Source: Thiothrix caldifontis
GTDB lineage: Bacteria > Pseudomonadota > Gammaproteobacteria > Thiotrichales > Thiotrichaceae
Direction of reading: 5' to 3'
NCBI RefSeq assembly: GCF_900107695.1
Contig: NZ_FNQP01000003.1
Span: 180,845-244,844, forward strand
Length of the DNA stretch: 64,000 nt
Shown one piece after another: positions 8,490 through 18,854 of the stretch; the first letter of the stretch is position 1; every line of letters starts with the position of its first letter. The position numbers and the translations under genes are program-made. The notes below the pieces were generated by a model, which was given only the letters and a program-made list of their open reading frames with translations, was not told where the DNA came from and ran no database searches.

Positions 8490-10724
8490 TTAATAAACCA
8501 GTGACCCCTCTAACGATAAATGCACGGTTGCGGTATACCCTTCGCTGGCGAATGAATCTACATTCAGCCTAAACCGTAACCCACTAACGCCAGGATTTAG
8601 GTCGAAAGTATTGGAGGAACCCGGTAAACGTTCCGTGCCACCTTGGGTAATCAAAATGGATTTACCATTAACAACATGGTGTACCAATACAGTGTTCCTG
8701 GGGATACCCTGATCCCAGCCGCTTTTAACCCGATATTCGATGCTATAGTAATCTTGCTCACTGTGGCCTAAGCGGACTTCCAGATAACCATTGGCTTCAG
8801 GTTTATTCAAAGCAGCAATATCCAGTTTTATTGGTTCCCTGCCTTCAAGCTCACTCAAGGTAAAACGGCGAATTCGGTGTTGCGGAATAAATGCTTTACG
8901 GAGTGGCGCATTCATTTCTGGACCAGCCGCCCGCCCGTTAATAGGTTGATAAGCAAAAGTAGCAACATCCATTGCACTCATAATATCCCAATGGTCATAA
9001 TATTCTCCGGGTTGGGAAGGCCAGTCAGGCTCATGAATCCTGCCAGTATCGTCAAAGGAGTGTCCCCAGCCAAACGTATGCCCAACCTCGTGACTCATAA
9101 ACGTGAGATTGGAGGAGTCAGGGGTTAGCAGTACATATCCGTGATTGCCTGCATCCCCTTCGCCATTGACCAAGGTGACAATGCCGCTATAGCCATCTTT
9201 GGAACCCGTGTATGCTCTTGCGCAATAGTCCGCTCGTTCCCAGCGATTAGGCAGTCTGTTCCAATCAGCATTGGTAATGGACATACGCTGCCATTCATCG
9301 ACCAGTTTGCTGTCATACAAATTCCATGCACCGTAGGAAATATCCCGCCAATAGTCGTTATTGGCATTATTCAGATTCCGGTAAAATTGATTTGTTTCCG
9401 GTTCAGCATTAATGTCAGCAAACTTGCATTTCAGGAACAGCAAGGGTTTTTTCTGCATGGCAGTCCAGCCTGCATGGTTATTGGGAGCGTGTTGGGTATA
9501 CGCCCACCAGTAAGTCAGTTGCCGCGCATTACTGTCCCAACGCGCATCGCTGCGGGCAAACATATTACTGTCCAGCAAATACGCCATGGCATCATCGCGG
9601 TTCACCGCCCCAGTTTCCCCATTGTGGTCGTGCATGTGACCCCAAAACAACAGGGAGCGCCTATCCTGATTGATTTGTCCTGTCGCAACATTTTCCATAG
9701 CAGGTAAGCTGCCGTTAGCATATTCGATCTTAAAAAAGCGCGTTTCGCCCGTTTCCTTGTTGTGCATGACCAGATCATCGGTCGTGTTATTATCAATGCG
9801 GGCTACTGTCACCTGTTCATTGCTGCCCACAATTTGATTAGTGGTGAATGCCCACCAGAAGGTATTGCGCCCATTATGGTAGGTGGAGCCGTACAATAAT
9901 ACCTGGCCTTGTGGGTTGATAATTACAAGGTCATCCCTGCCATTACCGTCTACATCAGCCGCGCGGATTTGCAGATTATTCCGTGCTAATCCCTGAAGAT
10001 TGCCTTCGTCAAAGTTTTCCATTAACCGGAAAAAATGATCTTCTTTAAGGGAGTACAGGCGAAATTTTCCTCCAGAACGTGGATAAACCAGAATATCGTC
10101 ACGTCCGTCACCGTCAAAATCACCGACAATGCTGTCTTCACCATCCGCGATGAAATTGGATTGGGTAAACCACCACCATAACTCCTTATTATCCGTGCTA
10201 GTGCCATAACAAACCAATTCATTTGCGGTGGTGATTGCGCAAACCTGATCGTAATTATCGCGGTGAAAATCTCCTGTTATTACCCGCTTGATAGGGTTCC
10301 TGAGATAAGTGTGCATTAAACCAATCTTATTAAAATCCGTTTTACTGACAAAAATTTTATTGTCGGCATACTGGATAAAATCACTTTTTCCATCCCTGTT
10401 AATCTCAGCCAGTGAAATATTTTGCGGGATACTTAATTGGCTATTACTGCCCCGCGAATAATAATTTCCTGCTGCTATAGGACGGGAGGCTGTTATGTCT
10501 TTATTGACGTTATTGGCATCACCCGGAATTTTTCCGGCGCACTCTTTTTGGCTGCAAGGCGGTGATTGATTAATTCCTTCTATTTGTGCGGCAACAGGTA
10601 TTTTTGTCGTTGGCACAACCGCATTATGAACAATCGTAATCCCACTGCCTATGCTAAGGCCGGGAATTATACTGATCGATAAGGTCAATAGATTGATAGA
10701 CCATTTGTTCATGGTATATTTCAT
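8490..10724 (-). CDS. Secreted metalloprotease with FG-GAP/VCBS repeats
   Basis: 744 residues; signal peptide in the first about 30. Residues ~100-340 hold several FG-GAP/VCBS-type units with Ca-binding loops (EINRDGKSD, GDFDGDGRDD, DVDGNGRDD, RIDNNTTDD), predicting a beta-propeller-like segment. Then comes a protease domain with HEVGHTFGWGH near residue 541, matching the metzincin zinc motif, followed by DIMSAMDVATF as a possible Met-turn, and a C-terminal beta domain. AAGGAAG sits 7 bases before ATG 10724. Probably an exported Ca-dependent protease. First gene of the minus-strand cluster, so the promoter should lie in 10725-10970. Confidence 0.83.
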   Translation of the reverse strand: MKYTMNKWSINLLTLSISIIPGLSIGSGITIVHNAVVPTTKIPVAAQIEGINQSPPCSQKECAGKIPGDANNVNKDITASRPIAAGNYYSRGSNSQLSIPQNISLAEINRDGKSDFIQYADNKIFVSKTDFNKIGLMHTYLRNPIKRVITGDFHRDNYDQVCAITTANELVCYGTSTDNKELWWWFTQSNFIADGEDSIVGDFDGDGRDDILVYPRSGGKFRLYSLKEDHFFRLMENFDEGNLQGLARNNLQIRAADVDGNGRDDLVIINPQGQVLLYGSTYHNGRNTFWWAFTTNQIVGSNEQVTVARIDNNTTDDLVMHNKETGETRFFKIEYANGSLPAMENVATGQINQDRRSLLFWGHMHDHNGETGAVNRDDAMAYLLDSNMFARSDARWDSNARQLTYWWAYTQHAPNNHAGWTAMQKKPLLFLKCKFADINAEPETNQFYRNLNNANNDYWRDISYGAWNLYDSKLVDEWQRMSITNADWNRLPNRWERADYCARAYTGSKDGYSGIVTLVNGEGDAGNHGYVLLTPDSSNLTFMSHEVGHTFGWGHSFDDTGRIHEPDWPSQPGEYYDHWDIMSAMDVATFAYQPINGRAAGPEMNAPLRKAFIPQHRIRRFTLSELEGREPIKLDIAALNKPEANGYLEVRLGHSEQDYYSIEYRVKSGWDQGIPRNTVLVHHVVNGKSILITQGGTERLPGSSNTFDLNPGVSGLRFRLNVDSFASEGYTATVHLSLEGSLVY

Positions 10725-11184
10725 GGTGTTACTTCCTTGTCACTGTTACAAACACAAATGAATACAGGAAATATTTTTGCCGCTGTCCGATTGGCTACAG
10801 TTAACTGGCTATATAGCTGGTACTTCAATCACCAATTTTTAGCTTGTTTATTGTTCTGAATTCTGTCCTAATAATTTCACTCTAGCACTTAAGCCTATTC
10901 TTCACACCTCCCCAACTGACTACATCCAGACGGATACATTCACACCGATTAATTACCCAATATTTGGGCATAAAAAAACCGGCTTGAACAAATCAAAGCC
11001 GGTGAATAACGTGCCAGTTGTCGTGGTCAGTTGAGGGGGCAATAGGCACGCTAATACTTTAACTCCATGCTGCTGTTTCTTGCATCATCCATTTGGATGT
11101 ATCCAAGTGGGCAAATTTCTATTGTATTAGCAAATGCTTATGAATGAGTATAAACTGGTGAAACCACTAGAAGGAGACATGATC
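10725..11184. other. 460-base intergenic region between divergent genes
   Basis: No coding sequence is supported here. It separates the minus-strand protease gene from the plus-strand sulfur-globule-like gene, so it should carry both promoters; I cannot place either with confidence. It contains an inverted repeat CCCAA-TAT-TTGGG (10956-10968) and the terminator-like hairpin listed separately. Confidence 0.6.
10972..11003 (-). terminator. Intrinsic terminator reading leftward
   Basis: Stem ACCGGCTT (10978-10985) pairs with AAGCCGGT (10996-11003) around a 10-base loop; on the minus strand the stem is followed by a run of seven T (10972-10978). This is the form of a rho-independent terminator for leftward transcription, yet no minus-strand gene is visible between it and the plus-strand gene at 11185. 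Confidence 0.75.
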
Positions 11185-11700
11185 ATGAGCACACGTATAA
11201 TGATTTTCACTGCCTTGACCCTGTTGGCAGGCAATGCATCGGCTGATTTCTTTGACGGTTTCGATATGGGCAATTTCTTTGGCAATAGCCGCCAGGAACA
11301 ATCCCAGCAAGCTAATGCTGTCGGGCAAACCTATGGCAATGGCAACGGCAATGCCGATGGGCGTTCGCGTGGGCGTGGTGAAGCTGATATTAATATGGAT
11401 TTCGACCTGAATTTCCGTGCCAAGGCTAACAGCCTGTTCAACGCTGATAGCCGGGCGGAAAGTCGCGGCGATGTGGCGCAGTATCAGGATCAGCAGTTCA
11501 ACGCTTACGGCGCGGGCTATAACAATACTTATAGCAACGTCAGCACCAGCGCATACAGCTACCCGTATACTTATCCATACAGCTATTACCCGTATTACAT
11601 GCCTTATGCTCAGCAGCCGACTGTGCCAGCGTACCCTACTTATTATCCACAGCCGTATTACCCGCAAGCACAAGGCTACTACCTGCCGCCAGCCCAATAG
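11185..11700 (+). CDS. Probable sulfur globule protein (Tyr/Asn/Gly-rich, secreted)
   Basis: 171 residues. ATG 11185 is used because AAGGAG lies 8 bases upstream; ATG 11179 would be too close. Signal peptide MSTRIMIFTALTLLAGNASA. The mature N-terminus has FFDGFDMGNFFG, then Asn/Gly/Arg-rich low-complexity sequence, DINMDFDLNFRAKA, and a C-terminal tail dominated by Tyr and Pro (repeats of YPY, YPQP). Envelope proteins of periplasmic sulfur globules in sulfur oxidisers have this composition, so that is the best call, but it rests on composition and a few motifs rather than an alignment. A structural extracellular protein is the alternative. Confidence 0.6.
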   Translation: MSTRIMIFTALTLLAGNASADFFDGFDMGNFFGNSRQEQSQQANAVGQTYGNGNGNADGRSRGRGEADINMDFDLNFRAKANSLFNADSRAESRGDVAQYQDQQFNAYGAGYNNTYSNVSTSAYSYPYTYPYSYYPYYMPYAQQPTVPAYPTYYPQPYYPQAQGYYLPPAQ

Positions 11701-11746
11701 GCTATAGTCAGGGGCACTATAAAAAGGCTACAGAAAGGACTAATCC

Positions 11747-13957
11747 ATGCCGATATTGCGCCCTCTGGCTTGGCTATTCGCCTTATTGCTGCTGATAGTG
11801 GCAGCAATTGCGGTGTTCGCACTGACATTTGACGCCAATCATTATAAGCCTGAAATAACGGCACTGGTTAAGGAACAGACCGGTCGTACCCTGAATATTG
11901 GTGGCGATATTCATTTGTCCTTTTACCCGGATATTGCCCTGCAATTGGGGCAAGTGACCTTGGGCAATGCAAAAGGGTTTACCCATGAGCCTTTCGCCGA
12001 AGCACAAAATGCACGGGTAACGGTGCAATTTTTGCCATTGCTAGAACAGCAACTTAAAATCAATGAAGTTCACTTGCAAGGCTTGAAGCTCAACTTGCAT
12101 CGTAACAAAAATGGTAAAACCAATTGGCAGGATTTATTACCAGAAAACTCTCCGCAAGCGAACGCTAATGCGGGAGAGGCCATGACCAGTTTGCTGGGCG
12201 GTATGGTGATTACCGGGGTGAGTGTAGAGGATTCGCAAGTGAGTTGGCAGGATGACCAGCAAGGTAAAACCCTGAAGCTTACACCTCTCAACCTGAAAAC
12301 GGGTACCTTTCACCCCGGCAAGCCGGTTGACATCCGTTTAGATACCCACCTGGCGCAAAGCCAACCCGCCTTGGATATGCAGCTAACACTCGCTACAACT
12401 GCGCAACTGGCTGATAATCAAGATGACTTTTCCCTGTCTAATCTGAGTTTGCAGGTTAAGTTACCGGAACGTTTGGATGCGAGTATCAGCGGTAATCTGC
12501 AAGGCAATCTGGGGAATGAACGTGCTACTGTGCCTGACTTACAGGCAGCGGTAACGTTGGCAGGTCAGGGGAGATTCAAACTGGGGGGGAGGCTGGAGGC
12601 AAATCTTGCCAAACAAGTGCTTACCCTCGCTGGTTTGCAAACGACAGCCCAGTTTAACAGTGCCGCTACTGGGCAAGTGGATGCCACATTAAGCGGTGAT
12701 GCACGGCTTGATTTGGCTAAGCAGCTACTAAGGGTGAATGGAATGCAATTGCAAACCCAGTTGCAAGGTGGCGATTTACCGGTTCAGAGTCTTGCTGCCA
12801 CGCTGAGTGGTGAGCCAAGTTACCACTTGGATAAGCAGCAACTGGATATTACTGAGCTGAAATGGCGTGCTGATGTCAAAGCACCCCAACTTCCCGGCGG
12901 GCAATTGCAACAACAATCCAGCGGCAAGTTGAGCCTCAATCTGGAAAGTGGGAAAGGCTTGCTCGATTTGTCACAAACTCAGCTTAACAGTGCTGATCAT
13001 CAACTGGATGGCAGTGTGCAAGTGCATGACCCTTTGTCACCTAAGCGGGTAGTTGAGGGTAAATTTAAGGCTAATCAGCTCAGTTATCCTCCTTTCACGC
13101 TGCAAGAGGCGAGGTTAGGTGTCCAGTTTGAAAACGGGCAAGTGACACTCACGCCCAGTGGCACTTTATTCAAAGGGGCGTATCAAGGGTCAATCACCAT
13201 CGACACCCTGCAAAGCCCGGCGAAACTGCATAGTGAACACAAAGTACAAAAGCTGCGTACTGAAGAGTTGTTGTTCGCTTTGACGGATGACCGTCTGGTA
13301 ACGGGGGCGCTGGATATGACCGCAACACTGGATTCGGTCGTGGGTGATGCACCGCTATTCAAACAAAACCTCAATGGTTTGCTGAATCTCAACTTGAATG
13401 ATGGCACGATCCGTGATGCGAATTTCGCACAAAAAACCCGTGAAGTGGTGAAGCTGTTTGAGAAGGAGCGCGTCAATGAGTTGGGTGAAAAAGAAGTGGC
13501 TTTCACCAAACTGGAAGGGCAGTGGCAGGTACAGCAAGGTGTTTTCCGTACTGCTGAAAACGTGATGCTGGCACCGCATTTTCAAGTCAAAGGTAATGGC
13601 GACGTGAATATCGTCAACGAATCACTCGATTTCAAACTGCGAATCAGCGAAAAACCACACCCGGATAAGCCAGAAGGACTGTTTGCACCCTTACACATTC
13701 ATGGCCCTTGGAAACAGCTTAGCTATGAGGTGGAGCTAGACGTATTACTCAAAGCCCTTGCGAAACGTGAACTGGATAAGGAAACGACCAAGTTGCAGGA
13801 ACGTTTCGAGACCGAAAAGCAGCAACAAGTGGACGCGCTCCAGCAAAAGCGTGATGACGCTAAACAGCGTTTGCAACAGGAATTACAAGGTGAGGCGGAT
13901 AAATTAGAGCAACGCTTGCAGGATGAGTTGAAAGATAAGTTCAAGGGTTTGTTCTGA
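11747..13957 (+). CDS. AsmA family protein
   Basis: 736 residues. One N-terminal membrane helix (residues 5-27) is followed by the AsmA opening pattern ALVKEQTGRTLNIGGDI and SFYPDIALQLGQVTLGN, then repeated beta-strand and LSGDARLDLAKQ-type units. The C-terminal AsmA-like part (DGTIRDANFAQKTREVVKLF, GNGDVNIVNESLDFKLRI) precedes a coiled-coil tail of about 65 residues rich in Glu, Gln and Lys. Family members bridge the periplasm and affect outer-membrane lipid balance. It begins 46 bases after the sulfur-globule-like gene; the spacing allows co-transcription but a promoter could fit. Confidence 0.88.
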   Translation: MPILRPLAWLFALLLLIVAAIAVFALTFDANHYKPEITALVKEQTGRTLNIGGDIHLSFYPDIALQLGQVTLGNAKGFTHEPFAEAQNARVTVQFLPLLEQQLKINEVHLQGLKLNLHRNKNGKTNWQDLLPENSPQANANAGEAMTSLLGGMVITGVSVEDSQVSWQDDQQGKTLKLTPLNLKTGTFHPGKPVDIRLDTHLAQSQPALDMQLTLATTAQLADNQDDFSLSNLSLQVKLPERLDASISGNLQGNLGNERATVPDLQAAVTLAGQGRFKLGGRLEANLAKQVLTLAGLQTTAQFNSAATGQVDATLSGDARLDLAKQLLRVNGMQLQTQLQGGDLPVQSLAATLSGEPSYHLDKQQLDITELKWRADVKAPQLPGGQLQQQSSGKLSLNLESGKGLLDLSQTQLNSADHQLDGSVQVHDPLSPKRVVEGKFKANQLSYPPFTLQEARLGVQFENGQVTLTPSGTLFKGAYQGSITIDTLQSPAKLHSEHKVQKLRTEELLFALTDDRLVTGALDMTATLDSVVGDAPLFKQNLNGLLNLNLNDGTIRDANFAQKTREVVKLFEKERVNELGEKEVAFTKLEGQWQVQQGVFRTAENVMLAPHFQVKGNGDVNIVNESLDFKLRISEKPHPDKPEGLFAPLHIHGPWKQLSYEVELDVLLKALAKRELDKETTKLQERFETEKQQQVDALQQKRDDAKQRLQQELQGEADKLEQRLQDELKDKFKGLF

Positions 13958-14050
13958 GCCAACCCTAGGATATGCCATGCTACTTGTCAGACGTGTTTAT
14001 CCGCTTTAACGTTGCTGACATACTCTTACCCACATAGGACGACAATAACA

Positions 14051-14602
14051 ATGACAGATACCAGCCAGCTCTATGCTGATTTGATTACCAGTATTGGTGA
14101 AGACATTACCCGTGACGGTTTGCTCAAAACCCCGGAACGGGCGGCGAAAGCCTTCAGTTTTTTGACCCAAGGCTACCAACAATCCTTAGAAGCTATCGTC
14201 AATGAGGCCGTATTCGACTCCAGCAATGATGAAATGGTGGTGGTGAAAGACATCGAGTTCTATTCTTTGTGCGAGCATCACATGCTGCCATTTGTGGGCA
14301 AGGCACACGTCGCTTATTTGCCCAAGGGAAAAGTACTGGGCTTGTCTAAAATTGCCCGCATTACGGATATGTATGCGCGGCGCTTACAGATTCAGGAAAA
14401 CATGACCAAGCAGATTGCTGATGCGGTTCAGCAAGTGACAGGCGCAGCAGGCGTGGGGGTGGTGTTAGAAGCCCAGCATTTCTGCATGATGATGCGCGGG
14501 GTACAAAAGCAGCATTCATCCACGGTCACGTCGATGATGCTGGGGGAATTTCGCGATAACAGCCGCACGCGGCAGGAATTTCTACAACTGATCAAGGGTT
14601 GA
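14051..14602 (+). CDS. folE: GTP cyclohydrolase I
   Basis: 183 residues, normal for FolE. It converts GTP to 7,8-dihydroneopterin triphosphate, the first step of folate (and pterin) synthesis. The family signature is clear: [14 protein letters not shown], zinc ligands in [12 protein letters not shown] and in [11 protein letters not shown], and the GTP-binding segment [21 protein letters not shown] 14051 is chosen over the upstream in-frame ATG 14012 because homologues begin close to [12 protein letters not shown]. It follows asmA by about 90 bases. Confidence 0.96.
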   Translation: MTDTSQLYADLITSIGEDITRDGLLKTPERAAKAFSFLTQGYQQSLEAIVNEAVFDSSNDEMVVVKDIEFYSLCEHHMLPFVGKAHVAYLPKGKVLGLSKIARITDMYARRLQIQENMTKQIADAVQQVTGAAGVGVVLEAQHFCMMMRGVQKQHSSTVTSMMLGEFRDNSRTRQEFLQLIKG

Positions 14603-14636
14603 AAGTAGGAGCTTGCCCAGCAAGCGATTCCCCTGT

Positions 14637-14813
14637 TTAATCGCCGCTGACGACATCCACGACAGCACCGCCGACTTGGATGGGCACTTTCGCCACCCCA
14701 ATAGCGGTTCCGGCTACCGTACCGACAGCAGCACCGGCGACGCTGCTGGCAACTTGTACGGCACAGCCGTGCAATAAGCCAGTCAGTGTTAAAACCAATA
14801 AGAATTTTTTCAT
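14637..14813 (-). CDS. Small lipoprotein (NF038104-like)
   Basis: 58 residues. MKKFLLVLTLTGLLHGC gives a clear lipoprotein signal with Cys17; the mature part is Val/Ala/Gly-rich (SVAGAAVGTVAGTAIGVAK, then VVDVVSGD at the end). This matches small lipoproteins of the NF038104 type seen in gammaproteobacteria, whose role is unknown. It is encoded opposite folE, whose stop is 34 bases from this gene's stop. A copy of a dispersed palindrome lies directly upstream of its start (14830-14858). Confidence 0.75.
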   Translation of the reverse strand: MKKFLLVLTLTGLLHGCAVQVASSVAGAAVGTVAGTAIGVAKVPIQVGGAVVDVVSGD

Positions 14814-14829
14814 AATGCAGCCCTTCTTC

Positions 14830-14858
14830 GTAGGGGCGTATTGAATACGTCCTCTTCA
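14830..14858. repeat. REP-like palindromic repeat, copy 1
   Basis: The sequence reads TAGGGGCGTATTG, a variable base, ATACG, then CCTCTTC. The core GGGCGTATT-ATACG is a near-perfect palindrome. The same sequence in the opposite orientation, differing at only two positions over about 27 bases, occurs at 63889-63914. It lies between the typA terminator and the start of the small lipoprotein gene. Confidence 0.75.
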
Positions 14859-14859
14859 T

Positions 14860-14886
14860 AAAAAAAGGGGCTGAAACAGCCCCTTC
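14860..14886 (-). terminator. Intrinsic terminator of typA
   Basis: Stem AAGGGGCTG and CAGCCCCTT with loop AAA; on the minus strand it is followed by a run of T (14860-14866). It lies 13 bases downstream of the typA stop codon. Confidence 0.92.
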
Positions 14887-14898
14887 TTGTGGCGTGAG

Positions 14899-16764
<1,866 letters not shown>

Positions 16765-16930
16765 TAGTATTCATGGAAAGGCGCGATTATACGTGGAATA
16801 TAGTAATTTTCTAATGAATTTACGGTTTTAGCGCTGGATTGCTGTAAGTAAATGTTGAGGTAGGCTGAAAAGACGGTTTTTTATGGTATGGTTATCACCT
16901 TGGTCAGTTGTAAAGGTTAAATAAACACTT

Positions 16931-17755
16931 ATGAGTGCGGTTGCTTTAAGAGGGGTGGATACCACCTTGAACGCGGTCAATGACAGTGTTGCGTTCATTC
17001 AACGTTTGAAGCCTGATAGCGGGATAGCAGAACCCGTGTATCGACAATTACAACGCCAAATTATCCAGATGATCCAAGCTGGGGAATTGGGAGAAGGGGA
17101 TAGTTTGCCTTCTGAACGTATGTTGGCGGAAGCATTGCGGCTAAGTCGTACCACGATTCGGCGCTGTTACGATGAGTTGCGTGAGCAAGATTTCATTAGT
17201 ACGCATGGGCGTGCCGGGGTAATGGTTAAATCGCCACCGCGTATTAACCCCGAAATCGGCAAGCTCAAAGGCTTTACCGAAGAAATGCGGGAAATCGGCG
17301 TGGAACCATCCACCCAATTGCTGGAACGCCAGATTGTTTGTGACCGTACCATTGCCTCTATTTTTAACCGCCCTTCCACGGCACGTTTTCTCAAGTTGGT
17401 ACGTTTGCGTTTGGGGGATGGCGTGCCGATGACGCGTGAAGTGGCCTGGTATGACTTGACGCTTGCGCCCGCATTGGCAGATTGGGATGTGGTCGGCTCG
17501 GCTTACCAATTCCTGCAACAGCACTGTGGTGTGACCTTGGCGGATGGTGAGCAAACCATTGAAGCCGCGATGAGCAATGCGGAGGAAATGGCGGCGTTTG
17601 GCTTTGTTGAACCCAGTCCGTGTCTATTGCTCAAACGCAAAACCTATGCAACCACAGGGCAGATGGTGGAATACGTCGAAGGGACGTTTCGGGGTGATGC
17701 GTACACCTACCGGATTACACTGAAGATGAATCCGCACATGCCTGCCCAGCCATAA
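16931..17755 (+). CDS. GntR-family regulator with UTRA sensor domain
   Basis: 274 residues. The winged helix (about 30-95) includes GDSLPSERMLAEALRLSRTTIRRCYDEL split over the recognition helix, and HGRAGVMVKSPP forms the wing. The C-terminal UTRA (HutC-like) ligand domain begins near residue 115 (QLLERQIVCDRTIASIF, FLKLVRLRLGDGVPMTREVAWY). HutC-type regulators sense small metabolites, often sugars or amino sugars. Its 3' end overlaps the convergent ribokinase-like gene by 41 bases, which suggests but does not prove that it controls that gene. Confidence 0.9.
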   Translation: MSAVALRGVDTTLNAVNDSVAFIQRLKPDSGIAEPVYRQLQRQIIQMIQAGELGEGDSLPSERMLAEALRLSRTTIRRCYDELREQDFISTHGRAGVMVKSPPRINPEIGKLKGFTEEMREIGVEPSTQLLERQIVCDRTIASIFNRPSTARFLKLVRLRLGDGVPMTREVAWYDLTLAPALADWDVVGSAYQFLQQHCGVTLADGEQTIEAAMSNAEEMAAFGFVEPSPCLLLKRKTYATTGQMVEYVEGTFRGDAYTYRITLKMNPHMPAQP

Positions 17756-18659
17756 AAGTTTGTACAGCCGTAAATCTGGGGAGTGCAGGCAATACGCCCG
17801 GTTGGGCTGCCACCATTGCCCCACAGGCATTCGCAAAGCGCAAGGCAGTTTCCAGTGGATAGTGGTGCAGGAGGGCATAAATTAACCCCGATGTAAACGC
17901 ATCACCAGCCCCGGTGGGGTCAATCGCGGTAATTGTCCAGGCCAGTTCATGGCTGGCTGTCTGCCCTCGCTGTAACGCAATACAGCCGCGTTCTGCCAAT
18001 GTCACCACCAACAATTCCCCCTGCCAAGCTAACGTTGGTAATAAGCGCAACCACTGGGCAATGGATAATGCTGGTGCATCAGCAATACCAAAACAAGCCG
18101 CCACTTCGGTTTCATTGAGTACCAAAATATCGGTCAGGGCTAAGACTGTTGGGTCGGGAATACGCCAAGGGGAAGGATTCAGCAAGGTTCTAATGCCGTG
18201 TTGCCGTGCTTGCAGGAAGGCTTCGCGTATCGGCGCATCGGGGATCTCAAATTGGGCACAGACCAGTTGGCAAGCGTGCAGAATACGGCTGGCGGCTTGT
18301 ACATGATTGGTATCCAGTTGTGCATTAGCGCCGGGATATACCGCGATAATGTTATTGCCATCGGCGGCGATTAAGCCCACACCAAAGCCGGAAGGTGCAG
18401 CACTACGGATAATTCCTTGTGTATCCATGCCTTCGGCTTGCAACAGATCTAGCAGTGAATTCCCCGCCGCATCATGCCCTACAGCAAGCAGCGTATGCGT
18501 TGGCAAGCCTAAACGGTGTATGCCAATGGCTAGATTCAACCCTTTACCGCCGTGTTCTGTCCATAAGTTTTCAGCCTGTATGGACTGCCCGGCCTTGGGT
18601 AATTGCTTAACGGTCATGCTATTGGCATTGACGTAACTGCCTAATACAAATACACCCAT
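17715..18659 (-). CDS. PfkB-family carbohydrate kinase, ribokinase-like
   Basis: 314 residues. The N-terminal PfkB signature GGKGLNLAIGIHRLG, the substrate region ending YPGANAQLD, the anion-hole/catalytic motif DPTGAGDAFTSG (catalytic Asp in GAGD) and the final CGAMVAAQPG are present. The family phosphorylates ribose or related sugars with ATP. The sugar cannot be read from the sequence. No transporter or pyranase is adjacent, unlike typical rbs operons; the only neighbour of regulatory interest is the convergent GntR gene. Confidence 0.87.
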   Translation of the reverse strand: MGVFVLGSYVNANSMTVKQLPKAGQSIQAENLWTEHGGKGLNLAIGIHRLGLPTHTLLAVGHDAAGNSLLDLLQAEGMDTQGIIRSAAPSGFGVGLIAADGNNIIAVYPGANAQLDTNHVQAASRILHACQLVCAQFEIPDAPIREAFLQARQHGIRTLLNPSPWRIPDPTVLALTDILVLNETEVAACFGIADAPALSIAQWLRLLPTLAWQGELLVVTLAERGCIALQRGQTASHELAWTITAIDPTGAGDAFTSGLIYALLHHYPLETALRFANACGAMVAAQPGVLPALPRFTAVQTFMAGQACADSSSV

Positions 18660-18854
18660 TCACTTATCCTCGCTGTTTGCTTGCAAGTTTAAAAGAATCA
18701 CATACTAGTGTATTGATGTCTTTATGGTTTTATTGTAAGTCAACTTTTGGTACTGATTATGTCAGTATTTTATAATATAATAATTATTTGATTTAACTAA
18801 AAAACAGACAAAAGTGAGTAAAATATATTGAGAAATTAACTTTTTGGTATCAGA
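18660..18854. promoter_or_regulatory. AT-rich divergent intergenic region
   Basis: 195 bases between the leftward kinase gene and the rightward repeat-protein gene, markedly AT-rich in 18700-18840. It should hold the promoter of the cluster starting at 18855, and its composition contrasts with the flanking genes. I see no clear operator palindrome. Confidence 0.5.

Noticed and set aside
9141..9707. Long plus-strand open frame opposite the FG-GAP protease gene
   Set aside because: No start context or domain; the minus-strand reading contains a clear zinc motif and Ca-binding repeats.
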